Positions 1 to 8,995 are shown, counted from the first letter of the stretch. The stretch: 64,000 bases of DNA from Streptomyces sp. 2114.4 (GCF_900187385.1 NZ_FYEY01000001.1:4092001-4156000); one strand, 5' to 3'. Notes: generated by a model from the sequence alone, not told the origin. A program made the numbers and translations.

Positions 1-400
1 TACGGCGGCCTTCCAGCACCCGCATCCTTACGTCCCGAGATGTCTGGCCGAAGAATGCGAAGCGGACGCCGAAGTGCTCGTCCTCCCATGCGTCTGGTCC
101 GGAGTGGGCGAGCAGCTCCTCGAAGTGTTCTTTGCCCGCTGGGGTCAATCGGTAGACGATCTTGGCCCGGCGCCCTGTCAACGCCGCGGCCGGAACGCCC
201 TCCGCAGCGCCCTCCGTCTCCTCGATGAGCCAGCCGCTCGCGACCAGCGCCTTGAGGCAGGGGTAGAGGGTGCCGTAGCTGAACGCGCGGAAGACCCCGA
301 GCGAGGTGTTGAGCCGTTTCCGCAGCTCATAGCCGTGCATCGGGGACTCGCGGAGCAGGCCGAGGACGGCGAACTCAAGGATGCCGGAACGTCTGCTCAT
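1..400 (-). CDS. PadR-family transcriptional regulator (3' end outside window)
   Basis: About 133 N-terminal residues are visible; the C-terminus lies beyond position 1. The start codon at 398-400 is preceded on the minus strand by a GGAGGCGGAGG-type ribosome binding site. The N-terminus contains the PadR winged-helix pattern (AVLGLLRESPMHGYELRKRL), followed by an LYPCLKAL-type recognition helix and a wing with RLTPAGKEHF. PadR proteins are usually ligand-responsive repressors that bind ATGT/ACAT-ended palindromes. A perfect palindrome of that kind lies 42 bp upstream of the start, suggesting autoregulation. The divergent gene encodes a penicillin-binding protein, but no sequence evidence ties the regulator to it. 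Confidence 0.85.
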   Translation of the reverse strand, partial: MSRRSGILEFAVLGLLRESPMHGYELRKRLNTSLGVFRAFSYGTLYPCLKALVASGWLIEETEGAAEGVPAAALTGRRAKIVYRLTPAGKEHFEELLAHSGPDAWEDEHFGVRFAFFGQTSRDVRMRVLEGRR

Positions 401-441
401 CCTCCGCCTCCCAGGTCCTGTGCGTTCTTTATGTCGTGCTG

Positions 442-460
442 ATGTATCGACCCGATACAT
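442..460. promoter_or_regulatory. Probable PadR operator palindrome
   Basis: ATGTATCG-ACC-CGATACAT is a perfect 8-bp inverted repeat with a 3-bp centre. It begins with ATGT and ends with ACAT, as do known PadR-family operators. It lies between the divergent padR-like gene and the penicillin-binding protein gene, closer to padR. Occupancy by this regulator is inferred. Confidence 0.6.
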
Positions 461-761
461 CCAGACGATAGAGCGGTCCCCCGGGCTGAACAAGCGGGGG
501 GACGGTGAACGGCATCACATCACCGAATCGTTCTCATCAACCTGACTGATTTGGAGTGAATTTCAACACTGGGCAGGTTTTGGCCGTGCGTAGTCTGTGC
601 GGCATGCAGACTGCCGGGAACCGTGGGCCGATATCTGGCGTCCCCATCCTCGGTGTAGTGCGGCTCGCGCCTCAGGAGCGAGCTGTGCATCGGGGGGACC
701 TGAAGACAATTGCCGCCTTCAGGCGACGAGATAGCGCGCCTGCCCGAGGAGTATTCGTTCC
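461..761. other. Intergenic region upstream of the class A PBP
   Basis: No convincing gene is seen here; overlapping reading frames lack codon bias and recognisable domains. The tract must hold the promoter of the PBP gene, but no promoter could be assigned with confidence. Confidence 0.4.
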
Positions 762-3422
762 ATGAGCGAGCACCGTCGCAAACCGCCACAGCCGCAGAGT
801 GGCGGACGTGCCGCGGCCCGACGCGCCGCACAGCAGCCACCGGGGCGCCGTGCCGCCTCTCCGCGTGGCTCCGCTGCCGATCCTGCCTCCCACTCCGCGC
901 CGACCGGTCATGAGCCGGGGCAAGGAGGGCGCGCCGAAGCCCGCAGAGCTGCCCAGCGCGGCGGCCGCCGGCGGGCGACTGATACCTCCGTGGCGGCCGC
1001 CGGTGGCGGCGCCGCGGGCCGCGGCGGCGGAGGCCGGCGCGGTGGCGGGGGAGATGGCCCCGATGGAGGCCGCGGACGCGGTAGTGGGAAGCCTGCGAAG
1101 AAGCGTCTGATCGACTACCCGCGTGCCAACCGTGTCGGGTGGCGGCGCTTCGTTCCCTCCTGGAAACAGGTCGCCACCCTGTGCGTCGGTTTCATAGGGC
1201 TGATCGTGGGTGCCTCCGGCGTCGCGCTGGCTCTGGTGCAGGTTCCTGACGAGAGCCTGGCAGCGAAGTCGCAGAACAATGTCTACCTCTGGGCCAATGG
1301 CAAGGTCATGGCGCGCGACGGTGAGACGAACCGGCAGAACGTCAACATCACCGAGATCCCGTCGTCGATGCAGAATGCGGCGATCGCCGCGGAGAACGCC
1401 TCGTTCCGGACGGACTCGGGCGTCGACCCGATGGGCATCGCGCGTGCGGTGTTCAACATGGCCAAGGGTGGCGAGACCCAGGGCGGCTCGACCATTACCC
1501 AGCAGTACGTGAAGAACGCGATGCTGAGTCAGCAGCAGACGCTTGACCGCAAGTTCAAGGAACTGTTCATTGCGATCAAGGTCGGCTGGTCGAAGAACAA
1601 GAACGAGATCCTTCAGGGGTACCTGAACACCAGCTACTACGGTCGCGGGGCCTACGGAATCCAGGCAGCGGCTCAGGCGTACTACGGAGTGGACGCCGCC
1701 AAGCTCAACGCGAACCAGAGCGCCTTCCTGGCCACCGTGCTCAAGGGTGCGGACCTGTATGACCCCGCGGGCGGCACCAGCCCGGGAGCCACGCGGGCAG
1801 CAAACACCGCGCGTGCCAAGGCCCGGTGGTCCTGGATCCTCGACCGCGAGGTCGAGAACCACCTCCTGTCGAAGACGCAGCGGGACAAGTACCGCGGTCA
1901 TTTCCCCACGCCACACCTGCCGAAGCCGGTGGCCAGCAAGAGCGGCCAGATCGGCTACATGATGGACACCGCGAAGAAGTACGTGCTGAAGCACGCGGGT
2001 CTCAGCGAGGCCCAGTTCGACAAGGGTGGCTACACGATCCGGACGACCTTCGACGCGAAGAAGACCAATGCGCTCGAGAGTGCGGTCAAGAAGGTCAACA
2101 AGCGCTATATCGATCCCAAGAAGCGCGCCAAGGACAAATATGTCCAGTTCGGCGGGGCCTCCGTGGTGCCGGGAGACGGCAAGATCGTCGCCCTGTATGG
2201 CGGTGAGGGCTACGACAAGGGGCACTTCAGCAACAACGCCGACACCTTCGGCGTGCCGGTCGGCTCGACCTGGAAGCCGTTCGTGCTCGCCGCGGGGATG
2301 AAGTACGGAACGGCCAGGAGTAATGGTCCGATCTCACCGGACAGCCGTTACAACGGCGATGACCACCTGAAGGTGAAAAACGCCGACGGCAGCTTCGTGA
2401 CGAAGCGGGACAACTCGCCCTTCTATCAGGAGAACGAGAGCAACCATCCCTGGGGTTACATCCCCTTGACCAAGGCGATGGAGCAGTCCGTCAACACTCC
2501 CTTCGTACAGCTCGGCATGGACGTCGGGATGAAGAGGGTCCGGGACATGGCCCAGGCTGCGGGCATCGCACCGGCCAGCTTCGACAAGAATCTGAACCCG
2601 TCCTTTGCGCTGGGCACCTCCACTCCGAGCGCGATTCGTATGGCCGATGCCTACGCGACCTTCGCCCAGTCGGGGCAGAAGGTGGAGCCGTATTCGGTGA
2701 CCAAGGTGACGTTCGAGGGTGAAGACCTGCCGGGCTTCGACAAGCCCAAGCAGGAGACGGCGATGAGTTCCAACATCGCCAACAACGTGACCAAGGTGCT
2801 GGAGAACGTCATCCAGAACGGCACGGGAAAGCTGGCCAAGCGGCTGAACATGCCGGCGGCGGGCAAGACCGGCACCACCGACGAGAACAAGTCGGCCTGG
2901 TTCGTCGGCTACACCAAGCAGCTTTCGACGGCCGTCTCCATGTTCCGTGAGGACGCGCAGAATCCGCGTCAGCTGTCCATGAACGGCGTCGGTGGCTTCG
3001 ACTCGATCCACGGTGGTGCCCTGCCCACCGAGGTGTGGACCGAGTACATGTTGCAGGCGATGAAGGGCGTCACAGGCGAGCCGTTCCCGGCCGCCACGCC
3101 CATCGGGCGACGGGTGGACGAGGCCGGGATGCCCACTCCGACGCCGACGCCCACGCCGTCGGACACGCCCTCGCAGACTCCGTCGGGGACTCCCAGTGAC
3201 TCCGCTTCGCCGTCGGACAGTCCCAGTCCGAGCCCGACGGATACCTGTTCTCCGTGGGACATCAACTGCAAGAACAGCGGCGGAGCCGGTAACGGCGGGG
3301 CCAACGGCGGAGGACCGGGCGGACCTGGTGGACCGGGCGGTGACACCGGAGGCACGAGTCCGACACCCGACCCGACGGACGCGAACGGTGGTGGAGGCCT
3401 CTTCGGCGGTCCCAGCGGCTGA
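762..3422 (+). CDS. Class A penicillin-binding protein (glycosyltransferase/transpeptidase)
   Basis: An 886-residue bifunctional peptidoglycan synthase. An Ala/Arg/Gly-rich cytoplasmic region (about 1-130) precedes one membrane anchor near 134-160. The GT51 glycosyltransferase domain shows the ENASF catalytic-glutamate motif near residue 211 and GGSTITQQ near 241. The transpeptidase domain has the STWK nucleophile motif near 502, SVN near 576 and KTGTT near 701. The C-terminus is a Pro/Thr/Ser tail followed by a Gly/Pro-rich tail, as in many streptomycete class A PBPs. The enzyme polymerises lipid II and cross-links stem peptides outside the membrane. Downstream membrane GT87, racemase-like and FemX genes make this an envelope neighbourhood. 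The ATG start has no strong Shine-Dalgarno match. Confidence 0.95.
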   Translation: MSEHRRKPPQPQSGGRAAARRAAQQPPGRRAASPRGSAADPASHSAPTGHEPGQGGRAEARRAAQRGGRRRATDTSVAAAGGGAAGRGGGGRRGGGGDGPDGGRGRGSGKPAKKRLIDYPRANRVGWRRFVPSWKQVATLCVGFIGLIVGASGVALALVQVPDESLAAKSQNNVYLWANGKVMARDGETNRQNVNITEIPSSMQNAAIAAENASFRTDSGVDPMGIARAVFNMAKGGETQGGSTITQQYVKNAMLSQQQTLDRKFKELFIAIKVGWSKNKNEILQGYLNTSYYGRGAYGIQAAAQAYYGVDAAKLNANQSAFLATVLKGADLYDPAGGTSPGATRAANTARAKARWSWILDREVENHLLSKTQRDKYRGHFPTPHLPKPVASKSGQIGYMMDTAKKYVLKHAGLSEAQFDKGGYTIRTTFDAKKTNALESAVKKVNKRYIDPKKRAKDKYVQFGGASVVPGDGKIVALYGGEGYDKGHFSNNADTFGVPVGSTWKPFVLAAGMKYGTARSNGPISPDSRYNGDDHLKVKNADGSFVTKRDNSPFYQENESNHPWGYIPLTKAMEQSVNTPFVQLGMDVGMKRVRDMAQAAGIAPASFDKNLNPSFALGTSTPSAIRMADAYATFAQSGQKVEPYSVTKVTFEGEDLPGFDKPKQETAMSSNIANNVTKVLENVIQNGTGKLAKRLNMPAAGKTGTTDENKSAWFVGYTKQLSTAVSMFREDAQNPRQLSMNGVGGFDSIHGGALPTEVWTEYMLQAMKGVTGEPFPAATPIGRRVDEAGMPTPTPTPTPSDTPSQTPSGTPSDSASPSDSPSPSPTDTCSPWDINCKNSGGAGNGGANGGGPGGPGGPGGDTGGTSPTPDPTDANGGGGLFGGPSG

Positions 3423-3428
3423 CCGACC

Positions 3429-3442
3429 GTTTCACGTGAAAC
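3429..3442. other. parS site (ParB-binding centromere element)
   Basis: Perfect GTTTCACGTGAAAC, the known Streptomyces parS consensus, starting 6 bp after the PBP stop codon. It forms a pair with the site at 3446. ParB spreading from origin-proximal parS sites organises chromosome segregation during sporulation. Confidence 0.95.
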
Positions 3443-3445
3443 GCT

Positions 3446-3459
3446 GTTTCACGTGAAAC
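3446..3459. other. parS site (second of a close pair)
   Basis: A second perfect GTTTCACGTGAAAC, 17 bp centre to centre from the previous copy. The pair precedes the PBP terminator. Confidence 0.95.
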
Positions 3460-3470
3460 GTGGAGCCATA

Positions 3471-3504
3471 AAGCCCCCGCACGGCTCACGCCGGGCGGGG
3501 GCTT
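3471..3504 (+). terminator. Intrinsic-type terminator after the PBP gene
   Basis: A perfect 10-bp stem, AAGCCCCCGC pairing with GCGGGGGCTT, encloses a 14-nt loop. There is little T-run, as is usual in streptomycetes. Confidence 0.75.
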
Positions 3505-3543
3505 CGCCGTCTTCTGCACAGGGTCGTACGGCAGGATGGGGCC

Positions 3544-5025
3544 ATGACGAGCGTGCGACGGGACGAGCCGGTACGGCCGACGAGGCGGGATGAGGTGGCG
3601 GCGGCCGGCAGCGAGCTGATCGGCGGACCGATCGGCCGGCGCGCACTGCTCGGGACCAGCCGGCTGACGCCGGTACGAGTCATCGCGCTCGTCGCCATCG
3701 GCATGTTCGCGCTGGGCATGGTGCAGAAGCTGCCCTGCTACAACGGGGGCTGGTTCTTCGGCGCCACCAGCCAGTACGTCCACGCCTGCTACTCCGATAT
3801 TCCCCATCTCTATGCGGGGCGGGGCTTCGCGGACGGGCTGCTCCCGTATTTCGACCGGTTGCCCGGCGACATGGAGTACCTCGAGTACCCCGTGCTCACC
3901 GGCGCCTTCATGGAGATCGCCTCCTGGATGACCCCGCACAGCGGGGGTATCCAGTACCGCGAACAGCTCTACTGGCTGGTCAATGCCGGCATGTTGATGG
4001 TTTGCGCCGCTGTCGTCGCGGTGTGCGTGACCCGCACCCACCGGCAACGCCCCTGGGACGGCCTCCTGGTCGCCCTGGCGCCGGCTGCTGCCCTCACCGC
4101 GACCATCAACTGGGATCTGCTGGCGATCGCCCTGACCGCCGCAGGGATGCTGATGTGGTCACGCAGCCGCCCGCTCGCGGCCGGTGTCCTCATTGGGCTG
4201 GCCACCGCGGCGAAGCTGTATCCCGTGCTGTTGCTCGGTCCGCTGCTGGCGCTGTGCTGGCGTGCGGGAGCCTGGCGTGCGTACGGGCGGGCGGTGGCCG
4301 GCGCCGTCGCATCCTGGCTGGTGGTGAACCTGCCGGTGATGATCACGCATGATGGTGCGGGATTCCATATCCGGGAGGGCTGGGCAAAGTTCTACACGTT
4401 CAGCCAGCAGCGGCCCATCGACTTCGGTTCGCTCTGGCTCCTGATCTCGCAGCGGACCGGTAACCCCCTGGAGAACGCCAATACCTATGCCACGCTGCTG
4501 ATGATCCTGGGCTGTGGCGCCATCGGCCTGCTGACCCTGTATGCGCCGCGCCGGCCACGCTTCGCACAGCTGGCGTTCCTTGTCGTCGCGCTGTTCATCC
4601 TCACCAACAAGGTCTACTCGCCGCAGTACGTCCTGTGGCTGACCCCGCTCGCCGTGCTGGCCCGGCCGCGCTGGCGGGACTTCCTGATCTGGCAGGCCTG
4701 CGAGGTCATGTACTTCCTGGGGATCTGGACGTACCTCGCCTACACAGGCAACGAAGACAAGCACCAAGGCCTGCCGCTCGAGGGCTACCAGCTGGCCATC
4801 GTGCTGCACCTCCTGGGAACCCTCTACCTGTGTGCCGTGGTCGTCCGGGACATTCTGCTGCCGGAGCGCGATGTGGTCCGCAGGGACGGGGACGACGATC
4901 CGTCGGGCGGCGTCCTGGACCGCAGCCCCGATGTGTTCGTGCTCGGCCGGGCCCACCACCGTCCCCGGCACGCGGTGCAGTTCGAGGGAGCTCCACAGGT
5001 GAGCTGGGGCGCCGTACGGGAGTAA
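3544..5025 (+). CDS. GT87-family (DUF2029) integral membrane glycosyltransferase
   Basis: A 493-residue polytopic membrane protein with a charged N-terminus (1-45) and many hydrophobic segments from about residue 45 to 450. The family-like pattern includes EYLEYPVLTG near 111-120, a membrane-adjacent NWDLLAIA motif, and a late loop with VYSPQYVLWLTPL. GT87 enzymes are polyprenyl-phosphate-mannose-dependent mannosyltransferases acting on the outer membrane face. The substrate here cannot be read from sequence. It lies between the PBP gene and minus-strand envelope genes, and a strong hairpin separates it from the convergent racemase-like gene. Confidence 0.8.
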   Translation: MTSVRRDEPVRPTRRDEVAAAGSELIGGPIGRRALLGTSRLTPVRVIALVAIGMFALGMVQKLPCYNGGWFFGATSQYVHACYSDIPHLYAGRGFADGLLPYFDRLPGDMEYLEYPVLTGAFMEIASWMTPHSGGIQYREQLYWLVNAGMLMVCAAVVAVCVTRTHRQRPWDGLLVALAPAAALTATINWDLLAIALTAAGMLMWSRSRPLAAGVLIGLATAAKLYPVLLLGPLLALCWRAGAWRAYGRAVAGAVASWLVVNLPVMITHDGAGFHIREGWAKFYTFSQQRPIDFGSLWLLISQRTGNPLENANTYATLLMILGCGAIGLLTLYAPRRPRFAQLAFLVVALFILTNKVYSPQYVLWLTPLAVLARPRWRDFLIWQACEVMYFLGIWTYLAYTGNEDKHQGLPLEGYQLAIVLHLLGTLYLCAVVVRDILLPERDVVRRDGDDDPSGGVLDRSPDVFVLGRAHHRPRHAVQFEGAPQVSWGAVRE

Positions 5026-5050
5026 GGCCGCACCGGGCCGTCCATGCACC

Positions 5051-5089
5051 GGGCCCGGTGCCGCAGAGAAGGTCTGCGGCACCGGGCCC
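5051..5089. terminator. Bidirectional terminator between convergent genes
   Basis: A perfect 17-bp stem (5051-5067 with 5073-5089) encloses a 5-nt loop. It sits between the converging GT87 gene and alanine-racemase-like gene. Confidence 0.85.
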
Positions 5090-5126
5090 TTGGCGTGTGT
5101 TGCGGTCCGAGCCGGGCGCTACCGGA

Positions 5127-6158
5127 TCAGCGGTCCACAAGGCGGTCGAACTGCGTGGTGGTGTGCCGCAGATGAGCCACCAGTTCCTCTCCGACCTGCG
5201 GCTGCGGTGCGTCGCCCGGCACGAACAGGATCGACACCTGCATGTGCGGCGGCTCCGCGAACCAGCGCTGCTTCCCGGCCCACACATACGGCGCGAGATT
5301 GCGGTTGACGGTGGCCAAGCCGGCCCGGGCCACGCCCTTGGCACGCGGCATCACGCCGTGCAGCGCCTTGGGCGACTCCAGGCCGACGCCGTGCGAGGTG
5401 CCGCCGGCCACCACGACCAGGTAGCCGTCGGAGGCCGCCTTCTGCTGGCGGTAGCCAAAGCGCTCGCCCTTGGCGACCTTGGTGACATCGAGCACCGAGC
5501 CGCGGTACTCGGTGGCCTCGTGGTCGCCGAGCCACAGCCGCGTTCCGATCCGCGCGCGGAACCGTGTCTGGGGGAACTGCTGCTGGAGACGGGCGAGTTC
5601 ATCGGCCTTGAGGTGGCTGACGAACATGGTGTGCAGCGGGAGGCGGGCATTGCGGAGCCGGTCCATCCAGCCGATGACCTCCTCGACCGCGTCGGAACCG
5701 TCGGCACGGTCCAGCGGGAGGTGCAACGCGAAGCCCTCGAGCCGGATGTCCTCGATGGCCGCGGCAAGCTTCGGCAGATCCTCCGGCTTGACGCCATGGC
5801 GCTTCATGCTGCTCATGACCTCGATGACGACCCGGGCGCCGACCAGGCCACCCACGCCCTCGACCGAGGAGACCGACCGGATCGCCCGGTCGGGCAGCGG
5901 CACCGGCTCCTCACCGTGGCGGAACGGGGTCAGGACGAGCAGGTCGCCGCTGAAGAAGTCCTTGATACGGGCCGCTTCGTAGGTCGTGCCGACCGCGAGG
6001 ATGTCGGCGCCCAGGCGGGTCGCCTCGTCGGCGAGACGTTCATGGCCGAAGCCGTAACCGTTGCCTTTGCAGACCGGGACCAGCCCGGGGAACTGCTGGA
6101 GAACGCTCTGCTGATGCGCCCGCCAGCGCGCGGTGTCGACGTAGAGGGTGAGCGCCAT
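5127..6158 (-). CDS. Alanine racemase-fold PLP enzyme
   Basis: A 343-residue protein with an alanine racemase N-terminal barrel. The PLP-lysine motif is CKGNGYGFGHE, with K31 the probable Schiff-base lysine, and the C-terminal beta domain shows a TRLWLGD region. It is shorter than typical Alr (about 370-390 residues), and the usual C-terminal tyrosine region is not obvious to me. The substrate may therefore differ from L-alanine. It is transcribed with the upstream femX-like gene, 64 bp away, which suggests a role in cell-wall amino-acid supply. Substrate is inferred only from fold and context. Confidence 0.8.
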   Translation of the reverse strand: MALTLYVDTARWRAHQQSVLQQFPGLVPVCKGNGYGFGHERLADEATRLGADILAVGTTYEAARIKDFFSGDLLVLTPFRHGEEPVPLPDRAIRSVSSVEGVGGLVGARVVIEVMSSMKRHGVKPEDLPKLAAAIEDIRLEGFALHLPLDRADGSDAVEEVIGWMDRLRNARLPLHTMFVSHLKADELARLQQQFPQTRFRARIGTRLWLGDHEATEYRGSVLDVTKVAKGERFGYRQQKAASDGYLVVVAGGTSHGVGLESPKALHGVMPRAKGVARAGLATVNRNLAPYVWAGKQRWFAEPPHMQVSILFVPGDAPQPQVGEELVAHLRHTTTQFDRLVDR

Positions 6159-6222
6159 GGCCGGGCCCGGAACCTTTCTCGTGGCTGGGGTGTGTCAGGA
6201 GTACGGACGGTGCGGTGAAGCG

Positions 6223-7341
6223 TCAGCGGCGCGACATATACATGTCGAGCGCCTTGTGCAGCAGCTTGTTGAGCGGGAAGTCCCACTCGCCGAGGTACTC
6301 CGCTGCCTGCCCACCCGTGCCGACCTTGAACTGGATCAGACCGAAGAGATGGTCGTTCTCGTCCAGCGAGTCGCTGATGCCGCGGAGGTCGTAGACCGAA
6401 GCGCCGAGCGCGTAGGAGTCCTGGAGCATCTTCCACTGCATCGCGTTCGAGGGCCGGACCTCGCGCTTGTGGTTGGCGGAGGCGCCGTAGGAGTACCAGA
6501 CGTGGCCTCCGACGATCAGCATCGTGGCCGCTGCGACATTCTCGCCCTCGTGGCGGGCGAAGTAGAGCCGCATGCGGTTGGGGTCCTCGGAGTTGAGGGC
6601 CGTCCACATGCGCTGGAAGTAGCCCAGCGGCCGCGGGCGGAAGTGGTCACGCTCCGCGGTGATCTCGTAGAGCCGCTGCCATTCGGCCAGCTCCTCGTAG
6701 CTGCCCTGGACGACCTCGACGCCGGCCTTTTCGGCCTTCTTGATGTTGCGGCGCCACAGCTGGTTGAAGCCCTTGTGGATGTCCTCCAGCGAGCGGTTGG
6801 CCAGCGGCACCTGGAAGACATAACGCGGCTGCACGTCGCCGAAGCCGGCGCCGCCGTCCTCGCCCTGCTGCCAGCCCATGCGCCGCAGCCGGTCGGCGAC
6901 CTCGAAGGCGCGGGGCTCGATGTGGGTGGCCTCGACGTCCCGCAGCCGCTTGACGTCCGGGTTCTGGATACCGGACTTGATCGCGGCGGAGTCCCAGCGG
7001 CGGATGATCACCGGCGGGCCCATCTTCACGGAGAAGGCGCCCTTCTGCTTGAGGTGGCTGAGCATCGGCTGCAGCCAGTCCTCGAGGTTCGGTGAGAACC
7101 AGTTGATGACCGGGCCCTCGGGGAGATAGGCGAGGTAGCGCTTGATCTTGGGCAGCTGGCGGTAGAGCACCAGACCCGCGCCGACCAGCGCGCCGCTCGC
7201 GTCGAACCAGCCCAGACTCTCCGAACGCCATTCGGCCTTGACGTCCGCCCAGGCAGGAACCTGCATGTGGCTGGCCGCGGGCAGACTCTGGATATATGCC
7301 AGATGCTGCTCTCGGCTGATGGTCCTCAGGGTCAGGCTCAT
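6223..7341 (-). CDS. FemX/FemABX-type lipid II peptidyltransferase
   Basis: A 372-residue aminoacyl-tRNA-dependent transferase of the FemABX (tandem GNAT) family. These enzymes add the first residue of the interpeptide bridge, glycine in streptomycetes, to lipid II. Recognisable features are the N-terminal FemX-like segment with a conserved W-A-D-V-K, the coiled region near QLWRRNIKKAEKAGV, and the C-terminal YDLRGISD...LIQFKVGTGG block typical of the family. The ATG at 7341 is chosen because GAGGAG lies just upstream; the longer frame lacks family similarity. The racemase-like gene follows in the same orientation. Confidence 0.9.
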   Translation of the reverse strand: MSLTLRTISREQHLAYIQSLPAASHMQVPAWADVKAEWRSESLGWFDASGALVGAGLVLYRQLPKIKRYLAYLPEGPVINWFSPNLEDWLQPMLSHLKQKGAFSVKMGPPVIIRRWDSAAIKSGIQNPDVKRLRDVEATHIEPRAFEVADRLRRMGWQQGEDGGAGFGDVQPRYVFQVPLANRSLEDIHKGFNQLWRRNIKKAEKAGVEVVQGSYEELAEWQRLYEITAERDHFRPRPLGYFQRMWTALNSEDPNRMRLYFARHEGENVAAATMLIVGGHVWYSYGASANHKREVRPSNAMQWKMLQDSYALGASVYDLRGISDSLDENDHLFGLIQFKVGTGGQAAEYLGEWDFPLNKLLHKALDMYMSRR

Positions 7342-7463
7342 GCGGGGCGCTCCTCGGCAGGTGTGTCCCCTTGGTGGGGCTCCGGCTCTCGCGCCGAAGC
7401 CTACTGTGACCGCGGAGCGCCCCGTCTGGGCCATACGGGGCGGAGCCCCGTATGCCGTATCGG

Positions 7464-7781
7464 CTAGCCGATCACGCCGCCGAAGAGGCCGCCGTGCGCC
7501 AGCCCGAGGTAGAAGCCGACGGCCGCCGCCCCGAGGCCGATGATCAACAGGAAGCGTTCGCCCGTCGTCGACGAGATGAACTGTCCCCACAGGCCGGTGC
7601 CGATTCCGATCAGGCCGACCCAGGAGCTGACCAGGTGCAGGCTGGGAGAGAGCGTGGTGAAGATGGCGATCGCGCCGAGGACCACGGTCACAATGGCGAT
7701 GGTGTTCTCGACGGGATGCTCTTTGCCGTCGCTGTTGAGAAGCGAGAGCAGACTGCGCTGGGTCCGTGCTGCCTGTGCCAT
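7464..7781 (-). CDS. Small membrane protein of unknown function
   Basis: A 105-residue protein from the ATG at 7781, which has a GGAGGT ribosome binding site; the longer frame starts upstream of this signal. The first 30 residues are polar (MAQAARTQRSLLSLLNSDGK). Three hydrophobic segments follow (about 33-55, 57-75, 82-105). It lies divergent from rpsF, as in other Streptomyces genomes. No catalytic motif or named family is recognised. Confidence 0.75.
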   Translation of the reverse strand: MAQAARTQRSLLSLLNSDGKEHPVENTIAIVTVVLGAIAIFTTLSPSLHLVSSWVGLIGIGTGLWGQFISSTTGERFLLIIGLGAAAVGFYLGLAHGGLFGGVIG

Positions 7782-7961
7782 GCGGCACCTCCGATGACAG
7801 GGCGGCGCACTGTAACGCCGCTCACACCCTTGTGTTCCAGATTGAGGGGTGGAGCGGGCGGATTTCAACCGGAAGGCTTCAGGCAGGTACTCTGTACGGT
7901 CTGCGCCTATGTCTGTCCGGATGACCGGACGGGCTCGGTGCGGAACGCATACGACCCTCCT

Positions 7962-7980
7962 GCCACGGAACGACCGTGGC
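7962..7980 (+). promoter_or_regulatory. rpsF leader hairpin, possible S6:S18 autoregulatory element
   Basis: A 7-bp perfect stem, GCCACGG/CCGTGGC with loop AACGA, lies 12 bp before the AAAGGAGGTG ribosome binding site of rpsF. CCG-containing hairpins in rpsF leaders are known to bind the S6:S18 complex. The match to that motif here is suggestive only. Confidence 0.35.
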
Positions 7981-8008
7981 CGCTGAGTCCAAAGGAGGTG
8001 GGTTCTAC

Positions 8009-8299
8009 ATGCGTCACTACGAGGTGATGGTCATCCTCGACCCCGATCTCGAGGAGCGCGCTGTCTCCCCGCTGATCGAGAACTTCCTCTCCGTCGTCCG
8101 TGAGGGCAACGGAAAGGTCGAGAAGGTCGACACCTGGGGCCGTCGTCGTCTCTCTTACGAGATCAAGAAGAAGCCCGAGGGCATCTACTCGGTCATCGAC
8201 CTGCAGGCCGAGCCTGCGGTCGTCAAGGAGCTCGACCGTCAGATGAACCTGAACGAGTCGGTCCTCCGGACCAAGGTCCTTCGTCCCGAGACCCACTGA
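8009..8299 (+). CDS. rpsF: 30S ribosomal protein S6
   Basis: A 96-residue bS6 with the family opening [17 protein letters not shown] and core [17 protein letters not shown]. In the ribosome it pairs with S18 on the central domain of 16S rRNA. The ATG at 8009 is supported by an AAAGGAGGTG ribosome binding site and by bS6 length; the longer in-frame extension is leader sequence. First gene of the conserved rpsF-ssb-rpsR-rplI block. Confidence 0.98.
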
Positions 8300-8381
8300 G
8301 CGCGCAAGCGTCCAGCGGTAACCGGGTCCGAGTAGCAGCAACACCAGCAGCCAGCAGCACACCCGCCGAGAGGTTCCCCTA

Positions 8382-8972
8382 ATGGCAGGCGAGACCGTCA
8401 TCACGGTCGTCGGCAATCTTGTCGACGACCCCGAGCTGCGCTTCACCCCGTCCGGTGCGGCGGTCGCGAAGTTCCGCGTCGCGTCCACTCCCCGCACGTT
8501 CGACCGTCAGACCAATGAGTGGAAGGACGGCGAGAGCCTGTTCCTGACCTGCTCGGTGTGGCGTCAGGCGGCGGAGAACGTCGCCGAGTCCCTGACGCGG
8601 GGTACCCGCGTGGTCGTCCAGGGCCGCCTCAAGCAGCGGTCGTACGAGGACCGCGAGGGCGTGAAGCGCACGGTCTACGAGCTCGACGTCGAGGAAGTCG
8701 GCGCGAGCCTGAAGAACGCCACGGCCAAGATCACCAAGACCAGTGGTCGCGGTGGCCAGGGCGGCGGCGGCTTCGGCGGCGGCCAGCAGGGCGGTGGCCA
8801 GGGTGGCGGCGGCTGGGGCGGCGGCCCCGGCGGCGGCCAGCAGGGTGGCGGCGGTGCTCCCGCCGACGACCCGTGGGCGACCAACGGCCCGGCCGGCGGC
8901 GGTCAGCAGGGTGGCGGCGGTGGCTGGGGCGGCAGCTCCGGCGGTGGCTACTCGGACGAGCCGCCCTTCTAG
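8382..8972 (+). CDS. ssb: Single-stranded DNA-binding protein
   Basis: A 196-residue SSB. The OB-fold occupies residues 1-115 (GNLVDDPELRFTPSGAAVAKF opening, TRVVVQGRLKQRSYEDREG). A very Gly/Gln-rich linker (about 118-188) leads to the acidic interaction tip SDEPPF. It coats ssDNA in replication, repair and recombination, and the tip recruits partner proteins. Its place between rpsF and rpsR is conserved in actinobacteria. This is the essential chromosomal-type SSB. Confidence 0.97.
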   Translation: MAGETVITVVGNLVDDPELRFTPSGAAVAKFRVASTPRTFDRQTNEWKDGESLFLTCSVWRQAAENVAESLTRGTRVVVQGRLKQRSYEDREGVKRTVYELDVEEVGASLKNATAKITKTSGRGGQGGGGFGGGQQGGGQGGGGWGGGPGGGQQGGGGAPADDPWATNGPAGGGQQGGGGGWGGSSGGGYSDEPPF

Positions 8973-8995
8973 GTCCGTACAGCCGGTCCGACTCC

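Noticed and set aside
672..2225. A 517-codon minus-strand frame opposite the PBP gene
   Set aside because: The PBP on the plus strand has all catalytic motifs; this frame has none.
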